NCBI GenBank assembly: GCA_002341185.1
Contig: DDNP01000002.1
Coordinates: 83,539-147,538 of the forward strand
Direction: 5' to 3'
Source: Candidatus Neomicrothrix sp. UBA2517
GTDB taxonomy: Bacteria > Actinomycetota > Acidimicrobiia > Acidimicrobiales > UBA8592
DNA length: 64,000 bases
The position numbers and the translations under genes were made by a program. The notes beneath the pieces were generated by a model. That model saw only the letters and a program-made list of their open reading frames with translations, ran no database searches and was not told the origin of the DNA. Shown here one piece after another: positions 9,235-17,369 of this stretch (its first letter is position 1; each line of letters opens with the position of its first letter).

Positions 9235-9825
9235 ATGGATCAAATTAGAATAAAGGGATTTATTAGTTCAATAGGATTTTCAGACGGAAATCGCTTTGTA
9301 ATAGGTCATTGGAAAGAGTCTCCAATAGGAGAATTTGGTGACATTATGTGGGGAACTCCTACAGGAGAAAAAATTCTAATTGCAGGAAATCAGCAGGTCG
9401 CAAACTTCGTATCTGCTATTTATGACTTTGACCATGTTCAGATTGAAGATCTCCAAACTTCGTCAAACGGGAAAAGAACAGAAGCTATAACATCTAATCT
9501 AAAAATTGATATTTCAGGAGGATTAATAGGAGGAGTCCTTCCATCCCGGCCACTGGCATTCACAAAATTTATTGAAAACCCATTTGCTTCCTTACTTATG
9601 GGGGTCAACACATATGGAATTAGTTCCAGAGGAGTCGAAGAATGGTATCAAGCAAAGAAGTGGAGATGGGTTAAGGGTGGAACAGTCAACTTAAATGGGG
9701 CTAATCTAAAATCGCGTTCTAAGTTTACAGAACCTCTTGACGTTGGATTCTCTGAACCTCCCCGCAAATCTGCGATTGTGGAAATTCATGTAACAATCAG
9801 ATTTCCGTTTGAATTCGAATTCTAA
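9235..9825 (+). CDS. Hypothetical protein
   Basis: A 196-residue protein that I cannot assign. It lacks a signal peptide and clear membrane segments; a glycine-rich patch ISGGLIGGVLPSRP lies near residues 104-117, and the C-terminus is beta-rich, ending in FPFEFEF. Tryptophan and aromatic residues cluster near residues 138-147 (EWYQAKKWRW). Codon use looks like that of its neighbours. It lies alone between the phosphotransferase gene and tRNA-Sec. No function is proposed. Confidence 0.7.
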   Translation: MDQIRIKGFISSIGFSDGNRFVIGHWKESPIGEFGDIMWGTPTGEKILIAGNQQVANFVSAIYDFDHVQIEDLQTSSNGKRTEAITSNLKIDISGGLIGGVLPSRPLAFTKFIENPFASLLMGVNTYGISSRGVEEWYQAKKWRWVKGGTVNLNGANLKSRSKFTEPLDVGFSEPPRKSAIVEIHVTIRFPFEFEF

Positions 9826-9897
9826 TTTTTATTCAGATCTCTTCCGCAAAGTCGCCTATTTGATAAACATCGGCAATACTGTAATTTGAAATACTAG

Positions 9898-9990
9898 GGA
9901 GGTGTCTGAGTACCTGGTGGGCTCCCCCGCCTTCAAAGCGGGTGGGACGGGCGATCCCCGTCCGGCGGGTTCGATTCCCGTCCACCTCCG
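9898..9990 (+). tRNA. selC: tRNA-Sec (anticodon TCA)
   Basis: A 93-base tRNA with features of selenocysteine tRNA. The anticodon TCA is at 9933-9935 within the loop CTTCAAA. The acceptor arm GGAGGTG pairs with CACCTCC. The variable arm is very long, with a perfect 7-bp stem GGACGGG/CCCGTCC and a 5-base loop, and the T loop is TTCGATT. The eighth acceptor pair, expected in bacterial tRNA-Sec, appears as a U-C mismatch. No CCA is encoded. selA and selB lie 11-14 kb downstream in this window. Confidence 0.96.
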
Positions 9991-10017
9991 CGATATGTTT
10001 AACTACCCTATTTGGTA

Positions 10018-10953
10018 CTAGACGGCCAGTAGGTCTCGAGCACCAGTGTCACTACTTGGATGACGTAGTTTAGACATTGCTCGGGCTTCTATTTGCCTTA
10101 TTCTTTCACGGGTCAGGTTGAAATGTTCACCGACTTCTTCTAGTGTTCGTGGTTCTCCACGATCTAAACCAAACCGTAATTTGAGAATTTCTCTTTCTCG
10201 TTCGTCAAGAGGGGCCAATAACCTAGCAATTTCGTCGGGTAGTAAAGAAGTAGCAGCTACTTCAAATGGAGAAGCGGCTCCCCTATCTTCTACAACATCT
10301 CCGAGTTCGGCATCCCCGTCCTCGCGAAGAGGCTCAGAAAGGCTTAACGGTTCATTTGCAAAGCGCAATGCTTCAGTAATTTTTTCTTCTGGCATCTCAA
10401 CATCAGCGGCTAGCTCTGTCATCGTAGCTGGCCTACCGTACTTAAGTTCTAATCTAGTTCTTGCTTTTTGAAGTCTTGCGAGGGTATCTCCAGCATGGAC
10501 TGGCAACCTGATTGTTCTGCCAGTGTTCGCAATGCCCCTTGTTATAGCTTGTCTAATCCACCATGTCGCATAGGTAGAGAACTTAAATCCCTTCCTCCAG
10601 TCAAACTTTTCTACAGCATGCATTAATCCTAGATTTCCTTCTTGAATAAGGTCAAGAAGTGGAAGCCCTGATGCTTGGTACTTCTTTGCTATTGAGACAA
10701 CTAATCTCAAATTTGATTGTACGAATTTCTTTTCAGCTCGAGCACCGTTTCGATCATCACGCTTTAGCTCACTCTTTTCTTTAGCTGTCAGTTCTTCGGC
10801 AGTTGATAACTTCTCTCTAGCCTCAACCCCCTTTTCGATCTTCTGGGCAAGTCGGACTTCATCTTCTTTAGTCAGAAGAGGGTACTGTCCGATATCCGTG
10901 AGATATAACCTTACGAGGTCTTCTTCATCTCGTTCGACTCGCTCTTTAGGCAA
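10018..10953 (-). CDS. RNA polymerase sigma factor, sigma-70 group 1/2 (HrdB/SigB-like)
   Basis: A 311-residue sigma-70 family factor. Region 1.2 (DLVRLYLTDIGQYPLLT, about 12-28), region 2 with the -10 recognition and melting block (NLGLMHAVEKFDWRKGFKFS ... YATWWIRQAI), region 3 and region 4 with the helix-turn-helix LEEVGEHFNLTRERIRQIEA are all present. There is no long acidic region 1.1, so it may be a group 2 (SigB-like) factor rather than the main housekeeping one; this cannot be settled here. The apparent start is TTG at 10953 with only a weak GAG upstream. Confidence 0.93.
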   Translation of the reverse strand: MPKERVERDEEDLVRLYLTDIGQYPLLTKEDEVRLAQKIEKGVEAREKLSTAEELTAKEKSELKRDDRNGARAEKKFVQSNLRLVVSIAKKYQASGLPLLDLIQEGNLGLMHAVEKFDWRKGFKFSTYATWWIRQAITRGIANTGRTIRLPVHAGDTLARLQKARTRLELKYGRPATMTELAADVEMPEEKITEALRFANEPLSLSEPLREDGDAELGDVVEDRGAASPFEVAATSLLPDEIARLLAPLDEREREILKLRFGLDRGEPRTLEEVGEHFNLTRERIRQIEARAMSKLRHPSSDTGARDLLAV

Positions 10954-11064
10954 AGTACGCTCTTTTCAAATCATGTGAAACCTATTATGTTTCACGCTCC
11001 GCAAATTCAATCTACCGAGATGTGAGCTACTCGCAAACTCATTTCGTAATATCTAAAAGATTTT

Positions 11065-11090
11065 TTATTATTCTTGTCTAAGAATAATAA
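11065..11090. terminator. AT-rich perfect inverted repeat between nadE and the sigma gene
   Basis: Two 11-base arms, TTATTATTCTT and AAGAATAATAA, pair perfectly around a 4-base loop GTCT. It lies 39 bases past the nadE stop codon and in the region upstream of the sigma-factor gene. The arms have almost no GC and no strong T-tract follows in the nadE direction, so a terminator role is uncertain; a binding site is the alternative. Confidence 0.4.
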
Positions 11091-11128
11091 TTGATTCTGT
11101 CCTCTATAAGTTAATCAGGCCATCTATG

Positions 11129-12835
11129 TTAAGTATTTTCTCCGAGGTAAGAGTTAGTAATTGGCAGTCTTCTGTCCCTGCCAAATGATTTTGATGAAAT
11201 TTTTGGGCCGAGGGGGCTCTGTCGCCTCTTGTATTCTGCTAGGTCAACAAGACGAGAAATTTGCGAAACGGTTTTAGGGTCATACCCTATTTCTAAAAGC
11301 TCATGCTTAACTTTGTCATTTTCTATAATTTCTTTCAGTAGCTCATCTAGAAGTTCATATTCAGGAAGGGTCTGATCATCTCTTTGATCTGGTCGCAGTT
11401 CAGCAGATGGAGGTTTCGTAATGATTGAGTTAGGTATTATTTCACTTTCTGCCTTTTTATTTTTCCATTTGGCTAGATTAAACACTTCTGTTTTCCAGAG
11501 ATCTTTAATAACTGAAAAGGCCCCAGCTGTATCTCCATATAAAGTTGAATACCCGACTGCCAACTCACTTTTATTACCTGTTGTAAGAACTAGCCACCCA
11601 AATTTATTGGAAACCGCCATAAGTAAAGTTCCGCGAATTCGGGACTGAACGTTCTCTTCAGTAATTCCTTCTGGGAAGTCTGCAAAATATTGTTTTGTCA
11701 TATCAAGAAAAGCGGCATGAGCTGGTTCTATAGAAATGCTCATTTGATGGCATTTGAGATTATCGACAAGGGCTTTAGCATCACTTACAGAGTGGGTACT
11801 TGAAAAGCGAGATGGCATTAAAATAGCATGGACGTGTTCAGGTCCTAAGGCATCGCAGGCTATTGCAGCAACAAGTGCAGAATCAATACCTCCCGACAAA
11901 CCTAGACAAACATCTGTAAAACCATTTTTTCTAACATAATCGCGGGTTCCTAAGCACAATGCATTCCATACTTGTTCCTCTTCAGTAAGGCGAGAAGAAG
12001 ACTGACTGTTTGTAGTCTTATCTCTTTCAGTATCAGAACTGACCTTGGCTAGGTATTTATCACTTATGGTCGGCTCAGACCCTGTTTCAATATCGAATAC
12101 GAGAACTTCTTCTTTGAATTGTTGAGCACGTGCAATGATTTCTTTCTTAGCGGTTAAAGCGAATGAGCCTCCATCAAAAATTAATTCATCCTGTGCTCCT
12201 ACTTGGTTGACGTAAACGATCGGTAATTGCGTTTCATCAACTCGATCTTTAAGCACCCTCTCACGTGTTTGTAATTTTTCTTTTTCGAAGGGTGAAGCAT
12301 TGAGATTTAGTATTAGCTCAGCACCTATTGAAGCAAGGTCATTACTTATTCCATTTGGGATCCACATATCTTCACAGATTGTTATCCCGACATTAATGCC
12401 ACTTATTTTAAAAGTCTGCAGTGGTTCATTTCCAGGTGAGAAATACCTCTCTTCATCAAAAACACCATAGTCCGGCAGAGTTCGCTTACTATAACTACCC
12501 ATTATTTTCCCATTAGAACAAATTGCAGCAGCATTTGATGTCCGCTTGATGGGATCAGCGGCAGCTGCTTTGCCGTCAACATATCCAATCACTGCAGCAC
12601 AATCTGAAATGTTGCTTGCAATATCTTTCAGCACTTTTTGCGTGTCCTGTACAAAGCCTGGTTTAAGTAAAAGATCTTCAGGTGGATAGCCACAGACTGC
12701 GAGTTCGGAGAAAACAGCAATATCACATTCCATCCTCTGAGCTTTTCGGTAAGCTCCTAGTATTTTTTCTTTATTTCCTAGGAGGTCACCAACCCGAAGA
12801 TTTAGCTGGCAAGCGGCAATTCTTAGTGTGGCCAT
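11129..12835 (-). CDS. nadE: Glutamine-dependent NAD+ synthetase
   Basis: Makes NAD+ from deamido-NAD+, ATP and glutamine-derived ammonia, the last step of NAD biosynthesis. At 568 residues it is the two-domain type. The N-terminal nitrilase-like glutaminase has Glu44 in FSELAVCGYPPEDLL, the catalytic lysine in KRTLPDYGVFDEERYF and the catalytic cysteine in TICEDMWI. The C-terminal synthetase has the PP-loop LGLSGGIDSALVAA at about 311-324 and the TGNKSELAVGYSTLYGD block. The gene is divergent from hisI and appears monocistronic. Confidence 0.96.
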   Translation of the reverse strand: MATLRIAACQLNLRVGDLLGNKEKILGAYRKAQRMECDIAVFSELAVCGYPPEDLLLKPGFVQDTQKVLKDIASNISDCAAVIGYVDGKAAAADPIKRTSNAAAICSNGKIMGSYSKRTLPDYGVFDEERYFSPGNEPLQTFKISGINVGITICEDMWIPNGISNDLASIGAELILNLNASPFEKEKLQTRERVLKDRVDETQLPIVYVNQVGAQDELIFDGGSFALTAKKEIIARAQQFKEEVLVFDIETGSEPTISDKYLAKVSSDTERDKTTNSQSSSRLTEEEQVWNALCLGTRDYVRKNGFTDVCLGLSGGIDSALVAAIACDALGPEHVHAILMPSRFSSTHSVSDAKALVDNLKCHQMSISIEPAHAAFLDMTKQYFADFPEGITEENVQSRIRGTLLMAVSNKFGWLVLTTGNKSELAVGYSTLYGDTAGAFSVIKDLWKTEVFNLAKWKNKKAESEIIPNSIITKPPSAELRPDQRDDQTLPEYELLDELLKEIIENDKVKHELLEIGYDPKTVSQISRLVDLAEYKRRQSPLGPKISSKSFGRDRRLPITNSYLGENT

Positions 12836-12954
12836 GTATCTAAGGTTAGAGGCTATTAATCAAGTGCGGATACTTAGAGTAAAGAGATTGTTGCTAATTT
12901 CACGGAGCTTCCTATTCGAAGTATGGCAGGCTTTGGGACACCATTAAGTAAACT

Positions 12955-13374
12955 ATGGAGGTGAGTGAATTAAACGAGACTGAAGCCAGTACCCAATTAA
13001 AGATTGATTTTAAAAAGTTATTAAAAATTGGAACGAGTGGTGAGAATGTTATTCCTGTAGTCGTGCAGAATGCCATAACAAAGGAAGTTCTTATTGTGGC
13101 ATATGCCAACGATGAGGCAGTATCTGAGACCTTACGATTGGGAGAAGCCGTTTTTTATAGCACATCCAGGAAAGAACTGTGGCACAAGGGCGCCACGTCA
13201 GGTGACATACTTGCAGTTGAGGAAGTCCGAATTAACTGCGAGCAGAATTCGCTACTTTACTTGGTCACCCCAAAAGGACAAGGCGCATGTCATACAAAAG
13301 ACGATTCCGGTAAATATCGGTCAAGTTGTTATTACCGGATAGTGCTAGGTACTGGGGAACTTAAGTATTTTTAA
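12955..13374 (+). CDS. hisI: Phosphoribosyl-AMP cyclohydrolase
   Basis: Third step of histidine biosynthesis: opens the purine ring of PR-AMP. The 139-residue protein has the HisI signature VFYSTSRKELWHKGATSGD and the metal-binding cysteines in VRINCE and ACHTKDDSGKYRSSCYYR. It is a stand-alone HisI without a HisE domain. The N-terminus is about 20 residues longer than the core and may start later. No other his genes lie nearby, and the gene converges on glnII with a 21-base gap. Confidence 0.93.
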   Translation: MEVSELNETEASTQLKIDFKKLLKIGTSGENVIPVVVQNAITKEVLIVAYANDEAVSETLRLGEAVFYSTSRKELWHKGATSGDILAVEEVRINCEQNSLLYLVTPKGQGACHTKDDSGKYRSSCYYRIVLGTGELKYF

Positions 13375-13395
13375 TCAAACTTATTCAAGTAAAGA

Positions 13396-14409
13396 TTAAG
13401 TTAAAGCTTCTCCACAGGTGTTCGTCATGAGAGCGGCAACCACATACGGGTCTGCGTTTGCATTTGGTCGACGGTCTTCAAGGTATCCCTTTTGATCTTC
13501 AGCGACCTGCCATGGGATTCGGATAGAAGCACCACGATCCGATATGCCATAACTAAATTGGTCAAATCGCTGTGTTTCATGTTCACCTGTTAGACGGTCT
13601 TCAATACCGACACCGTAGCCGACCAAATGTTCTTCTGGCTTTCCTGGAGCTCCAAGTGCCTCACAAGCAGTCGTGATTGCATCAAAACCTTCTCGCATAG
13701 CTTTGGTTGAGAAATTAGTGTGCATACCTGCCCCATTCCAGTCACCTTTCATTGGCTTTGCTTCGATACTAATTTCAACATTATGCTTCTCTCCTACTCG
13801 GTAGAGTAAATATCTAGCAATCCATAAATGGTCGCCGACTTCAACGGTTCCCGCTGGACCAATTTGAAATTCCCATTGTCCTGGCATAACTTCTGCATTC
13901 GTTCCAGATATCTTAAGCCCAGCCTCAATGCATAGAGTTGTGTGTTCTTCTACAACATCCCTTCCATGAATTTTTAATGCACCCACACCGCAATAATATG
14001 GTCCTTGAGGAGCGGGGAATCCATTTGGTGGAAAGCCTGCAGGCCAACCTGTAGATGGGTCTATCATTGTGTACTCTTGTTCCAAACCAAACCAGGGGTC
14101 TTGGTCCCCATACTTGTCCTCTGCTTCACGAGCTAATGCTCGTGTATTGGTTGGGTGAGGGGTTTCTTTGTCTGTAAGGAACGTTTCGCACATGACAAGA
14201 ATATTGTTTCCACCACGTATAGGGTCTGGGCATTGGAATACGGGCTTTAGAACAACATCGGAGTTGTCACCAGTCGCTTGGTTTGTGGATGACCCGTCAT
14301 ATCCCCATATTCCAGGTTCTTCGCCATCAGCTAGGATTTTAGTTTTGGATCGAATCTCTACGGTTGGCTCAGTGCCATCAATCCAGAGGTATTCAGCTCG
14401 GTAAGTCAA
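13396..14409 (-). CDS. glnII: Glutamine synthetase type II
   Basis: ATP-dependent ligation of ammonia to glutamate. The short (337 residues), eukaryote-like type II enzyme is recognised by AEYLWIDG at the N-terminus, the beta-grasp block IWGYDGSSTNQATG, the metal/substrate block WFGLEQEY, and MPGQWEFQIGP and GAGMHTNFSTK in the catalytic domain. The C-terminal RPNANADPYVVAAL is also typical. The start is TTG at 14409, supported by GGAG 8 bases upstream. It is transcribed away from the type I enzyme GlnA2-like across a 184-base region that holds an 11-bp-period repeat. Type II enzymes in actinobacteria are usually controlled by GlnR, which is two genes away here. Confidence 0.96.
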   Translation of the reverse strand: MTYRAEYLWIDGTEPTVEIRSKTKILADGEEPGIWGYDGSSTNQATGDNSDVVLKPVFQCPDPIRGGNNILVMCETFLTDKETPHPTNTRALAREAEDKYGDQDPWFGLEQEYTMIDPSTGWPAGFPPNGFPAPQGPYYCGVGALKIHGRDVVEEHTTLCIEAGLKISGTNAEVMPGQWEFQIGPAGTVEVGDHLWIARYLLYRVGEKHNVEISIEAKPMKGDWNGAGMHTNFSTKAMREGFDAITTACEALGAPGKPEEHLVGYGVGIEDRLTGEHETQRFDQFSYGISDRGASIRIPWQVAEDQKGYLEDRRPNANADPYVVAALMTNTCGEALT

Positions 14410-14526
14410 TTGATTTCTCCATTCTTATCTTCTTTAAAGACTGAAATTTTTATGTAACTCAGTATCTAACGTTGTAAGTTATCTATTTACTAGTAAACAC
14501 GACTCTAGGGCGTAAGTTGCAAAGAA

Positions 14527-14545
14527 ATGTTAACAGCATGTTAAT
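14527..14545. promoter_or_regulatory. Direct repeat ATGTTAA, period 11, between glnII and glnA2
   Basis: ATGTTAA occurs at 14527-14533 and again at 14538-14544, exactly 11 bases apart, about 50 bases before the glnA2 start codon. An ATGTAAC lies near 14452-14458 on the glnII side. Binding sites of OmpR/PhoB-family regulators, including GlnR (GTnAC-n6-GaAAC), are direct repeats with an 11-base period. With a GlnR-like gene downstream this is a candidate operator, though the match to the GlnR consensus is imperfect. Confidence 0.4.
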
Positions 14546-14593
14546 TTGGGTTTGATAAGGGGACTTTTGCTTAAATTTGGCTAGAAATAACAT

Positions 14594-15919
14594 ATGGAAC
14601 CCAAAAAAGATTATGTATTGAGAACTGTTGAAGAACGAGGAGTACGCCTTATTCGCTTGTGGTTTACCGATGTTCTGGGACAATTAAAGTCACTTGCTAT
14701 TTCTCCTGCAGAACTTGAAGCTGCCTTCGAAGAGGGGCTGCATTTTGATGGCTCTGCGATAAACGGGTTCAGTAGAGTTCAGGAAAGTGATGTATTAGCA
14801 ATCCCTGATGCGAACAGTTTTGAATTATTGCCATGGGTTGACCCTTCAGAACCAAATGGTCGAATATTCTGTGATATTCATAATCTAGATGGAACTCCTT
14901 TTGCTGGCGACCCGCGACATGTATTGCGCAGGAATCTTCAGCGTGCAAAGGAAAAAGGGTTTACATTTTTCACTGCACCAGAAATTGAATATTTTTATTT
15001 TGAAAGCGCAACCGACCCTGTGCCTCTTGATAATGCAGGGTATTTTGACCTGACAACACTTGATCTTGGCAGTAGTTTAAGGAGGCGCACATTAGCAATG
15101 TGCGAAGCTATGGGAATACCTGTTGAGTACTCATTCCACGAGGACAACGCCAGCCAACATGAAATTGACCTGCGTTATACTGAAACGCTTGACATGGCAG
15201 ACAACATCATGACTCTGCGTTTAATTGTGCGTAAAATAGCACTGGACGCTGACATCCACGCAACGTTTATGCCTAAACCTCTGGACAGCGGGCAAGGGTC
15301 AGGAATGCACACGCATATGTCGCTATTTGAAGGTGACGTGAATGCATTCCACGACCCGGAAGATGAAATGGGACTTTCAGATACGGCACGAAAATTTATG
15401 GCCGGAGTTTTGTTTCACGCTCCGGAATTTACTGCTGTAACAAATCAACTAGTTAATAGCTACAAACGAATGATAGCCGGCTATGAATCCCCAGTTTATG
15501 TTAGTTGGGCAAGAAATAATCGCTCAGCTCTTGTTCGAGTCCCTATCCACAAAGCAGGAAAAGCTTCATCAACAAGAATTGAGTACAGAGCATTAGACTC
15601 TGCTGCCAATCCTTATTTGGCCTATTCAGTTATTCTAGCTGCAGGACTAAAAGGCATTGAAGGAAACTATGAACTCCCTGCTGAAGCTGATGATAATTTG
15701 TGGTCGCTTAATAGGGCCGAAGCACGCTCATCTGGTTTGCGGCAACTACCTCAAGATTTACGACAAGCGTTAGACCTTATGGAAGGATCTGAATTAGTAG
15801 CAACCGCTCTGGGAGATCATATCTTTGAATGGTTCCTTAGGAATAAACGATCTGAATGGGAGCTATACCAGGGAAGAGTTACCCCCTTCGAACTTGAACA
15901 ATATTTACCAGTCTGGTGA
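14594..15919 (+). CDS. glnA: Glutamine synthetase-like ligase, type I (GlnA2 group)
   Basis: A 441-residue type I glutamine-synthetase-family ligase, close in layout to mycobacterial GlnA2: VRLIRLWFTDVLGQLKS at 17-33, GLHFDGSAINGFSRVQESD, EIEYFYFE, MHTHMSLFEGDVNAFH and the substrate-binding NRSALVRVP. There is no adenylylation-loop tyrosine motif at the C-terminus, which fits the short non-adenylylated form. In Streptomyces some GlnA2/GlnA3 paralogues use polyamines instead of ammonia, so the substrate is not certain. No Shine-Dalgarno is seen before the ATG, suggesting a leaderless or short-leader transcript. It is followed by glnR after 87 bases. Confidence 0.9.
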   Translation: MEPKKDYVLRTVEERGVRLIRLWFTDVLGQLKSLAISPAELEAAFEEGLHFDGSAINGFSRVQESDVLAIPDANSFELLPWVDPSEPNGRIFCDIHNLDGTPFAGDPRHVLRRNLQRAKEKGFTFFTAPEIEYFYFESATDPVPLDNAGYFDLTTLDLGSSLRRRTLAMCEAMGIPVEYSFHEDNASQHEIDLRYTETLDMADNIMTLRLIVRKIALDADIHATFMPKPLDSGQGSGMHTHMSLFEGDVNAFHDPEDEMGLSDTARKFMAGVLFHAPEFTAVTNQLVNSYKRMIAGYESPVYVSWARNNRSALVRVPIHKAGKASSTRIEYRALDSAANPYLAYSVILAAGLKGIEGNYELPAEADDNLWSLNRAEARSSGLRQLPQDLRQALDLMEGSELVATALGDHIFEWFLRNKRSEWELYQGRVTPFELEQYLPVW

Positions 15920-16006
15920 TGATTGATAAACAGATGATTCTAAACACATTATGAAAAAGAAAATATACTCTAAACAAAATTCAACTAATGAGAGCACGAT
16001 TTAAAG

Positions 16007-16687
16007 ATGTCTCAGTTACTTGTCTATCCTGACCCTCCACCACCAGAACTAGCGCAATCGCTGGATCTTGCAGGATTTTCGTGGAAAGCAGTAGCAAACT
16101 CGACTCTGGCTGATGAAAAGTCGATAGATCAGGAATGGGGCGGGGCAGTAATCGTAGCTGATGAGGATCCGAATGATGCATTTGCATTTGCAAGGTTCTT
16201 AAGGAAAAAACCAAGTCCACAGCAGGGTATTTTAATTTTATTGAATGCTACCCAGTTAGGCCAGTTGGAACTTCGAGATGAATTATTCGATGACTTTATT
16301 TTGACTCCTTTTCGGCATCAAGAATTAGAGGCTCGATTGAAACACTTATTCTGGTCACAAGGAGTTGATAGCAGAGGTGAAGTACTATCGCATGGTGATC
16401 TCATTCTGAATCTTGAAACCTATCAAGCAGCCGTCAATGGACGACCCCTTGATTTAACTTATATGGAGTACGAATTGTTGAAATTCTTAGTAACTCACCC
16501 AGGGAAAGTTTTCAGTAGAGAAACTCTTTTATCTCGTGTCTGGGGCTATGACTATTTTGGTGGAGCTCGAACTGTAGATGTCCATGTGAGACGTCTCAGG
16601 TCCAAACTAGGAGAAGAATTCGCTGGTTTAATACAAACGGTACGATCTGTGGGCTACAGCTTCGGACAATCTAGGTGGAATACTTAA
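16007..16687 (+). CDS. glnR: GlnR-like nitrogen regulator (OmpR-family orphan)
   Basis: A 226-residue OmpR/PhoB-type protein. The C-terminal winged helix, from about 128, contains LDLTYMEYELLKFLVTHPGKVF and RVWGYDYFGGARTVDVHVRRLRSKLG in spaced blocks that match actinobacterial GlnR closely. The N-terminal receiver-like domain is degenerate: at the expected phospho-Asp position I read VIVADEDPNDAF without the usual D-x-x-[LM]-P context, so it may act without phosphorylation, as known for GlnR. No sensor kinase is adjacent. It lies directly after two glutamine synthetase genes, which are the standard GlnR targets. Confidence 0.85.
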   Translation: MSQLLVYPDPPPPELAQSLDLAGFSWKAVANSTLADEKSIDQEWGGAVIVADEDPNDAFAFARFLRKKPSPQQGILILLNATQLGQLELRDELFDDFILTPFRHQELEARLKHLFWSQGVDSRGEVLSHGDLILNLETYQAAVNGRPLDLTYMEYELLKFLVTHPGKVFSRETLLSRVWGYDYFGGARTVDVHVRRLRSKLGEEFAGLIQTVRSVGYSFGQSRWNT

Positions 16688-16724
16688 GAAATTTGTAGAA
16701 AGGGATGTACTTATTAGTCAATGA

Positions 16725-16904
16725 CTAGGGCTTTTCGTGAAAATCTTTTCGGCTTAGTTCATGAAGTTCAGTTCCGTTGTGATCTCTATCAACTTGATTT
16801 TGAAGAATGGTTCCAAGTAAACCACTGAACAATAAACCTGTCATGATAATTGATACAGGTACGATAACAGTCAATAAAATAATAATGACTACCGATCCAA
16901 TCAT
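16725..16904 (-). CDS. Small single-pass membrane protein (59 residues)
   Basis: A short gene in the gap between glnR and the RidA gene. The ATG at 16904 is preceded by GGGAG 8 bases upstream, and the frame runs to a TAG at 16725. The protein has a hydrophobic stretch at about residues 2-33 (MIGSVVIIILLTVIVPVSII, then MTGLLFSGLLG), followed by a hydrophilic, charged tail of about 26 residues ending HEKP. It is likely one transmembrane helix with a cytosolic or periplasmic tail. I do not recognise the family. Good start signal, sensible composition and lack of competing genes support it as real. Confidence 0.65.
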   Translation of the reverse strand: MIGSVVIIILLTVIVPVSIIMTGLLFSGLLGTILQNQVDRDHNGTELHELSRKDFHEKP

Positions 16905-16934
16905 AAATTAACTCCCATATACATTATTTTTTGT

Positions 16935-17321
16935 TTATATTTGTGCTTCTACTCTAGCCCACGCTTCGATCTCTACAACTGCTCCGAGAGGAAGAGCTGC
17001 TACAGCTACAGCGGAACGCGCAGGCCGATGTATTCCGAACTCATTCATATAAATATCATTCATCTGCTGGTAATCGCCTATATCTGTAAGAAAAATAGTT
17101 GTCTTAACAACATTTTGAAGTGTGATCCCTTCACTTTCTAGAAGAGCTTTGAGGTTTATAAATGCCTGCACCAGTTCGGGTTCAAGCCCTCCACTAACTA
17201 GCAAGCCGTTCCGAAGGCCTATTTGGCCAGATGTAATAAACCACTCGCCAGATTGTAAAATTGGTGTGTATGGTCCAATAGGTTTTGACATATCTTTAGA
17301 GTACTCGGAGCCATTAACCAA
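16935..17321 (-). CDS. RidA/YjgF-family enamine/imine deaminase
   Basis: RidA proteins hydrolyse reactive enamine/imine intermediates such as 2-aminoacrylate. The 128-residue reading has IGPYTPILQSGEWFITSGQIG near the N-terminus, VVKTTIFLTDIGDYQQMNDIY in the middle, and RSAVAVAALPLGAVVEIEA with the signature arginine at the C-terminal part. The longest frame begins at a TTG (17321). An internal ATG at 17291 (MSKPIGPY) is an alternative giving 118 residues. The gene stands between the small membrane protein and a divergent exported protein. Confidence 0.9.
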   Translation of the reverse strand: MVNGSEYSKDMSKPIGPYTPILQSGEWFITSGQIGLRNGLLVSGGLEPELVQAFINLKALLESEGITLQNVVKTTIFLTDIGDYQQMNDIYMNEFGIHRPARSAVAVAALPLGAVVEIEAWARVEAQI

Positions 17322-17369
17322 CTATGAGACTCTTATCAAACTCTTAATAGAGTCGAGTAGAATATAGGA

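Noticed and set aside
9933..9935. TCA anticodon as an opal suppressor tRNA
   Set aside because: The long variable arm and the presence of selA and selB identify it as tRNA-Sec.
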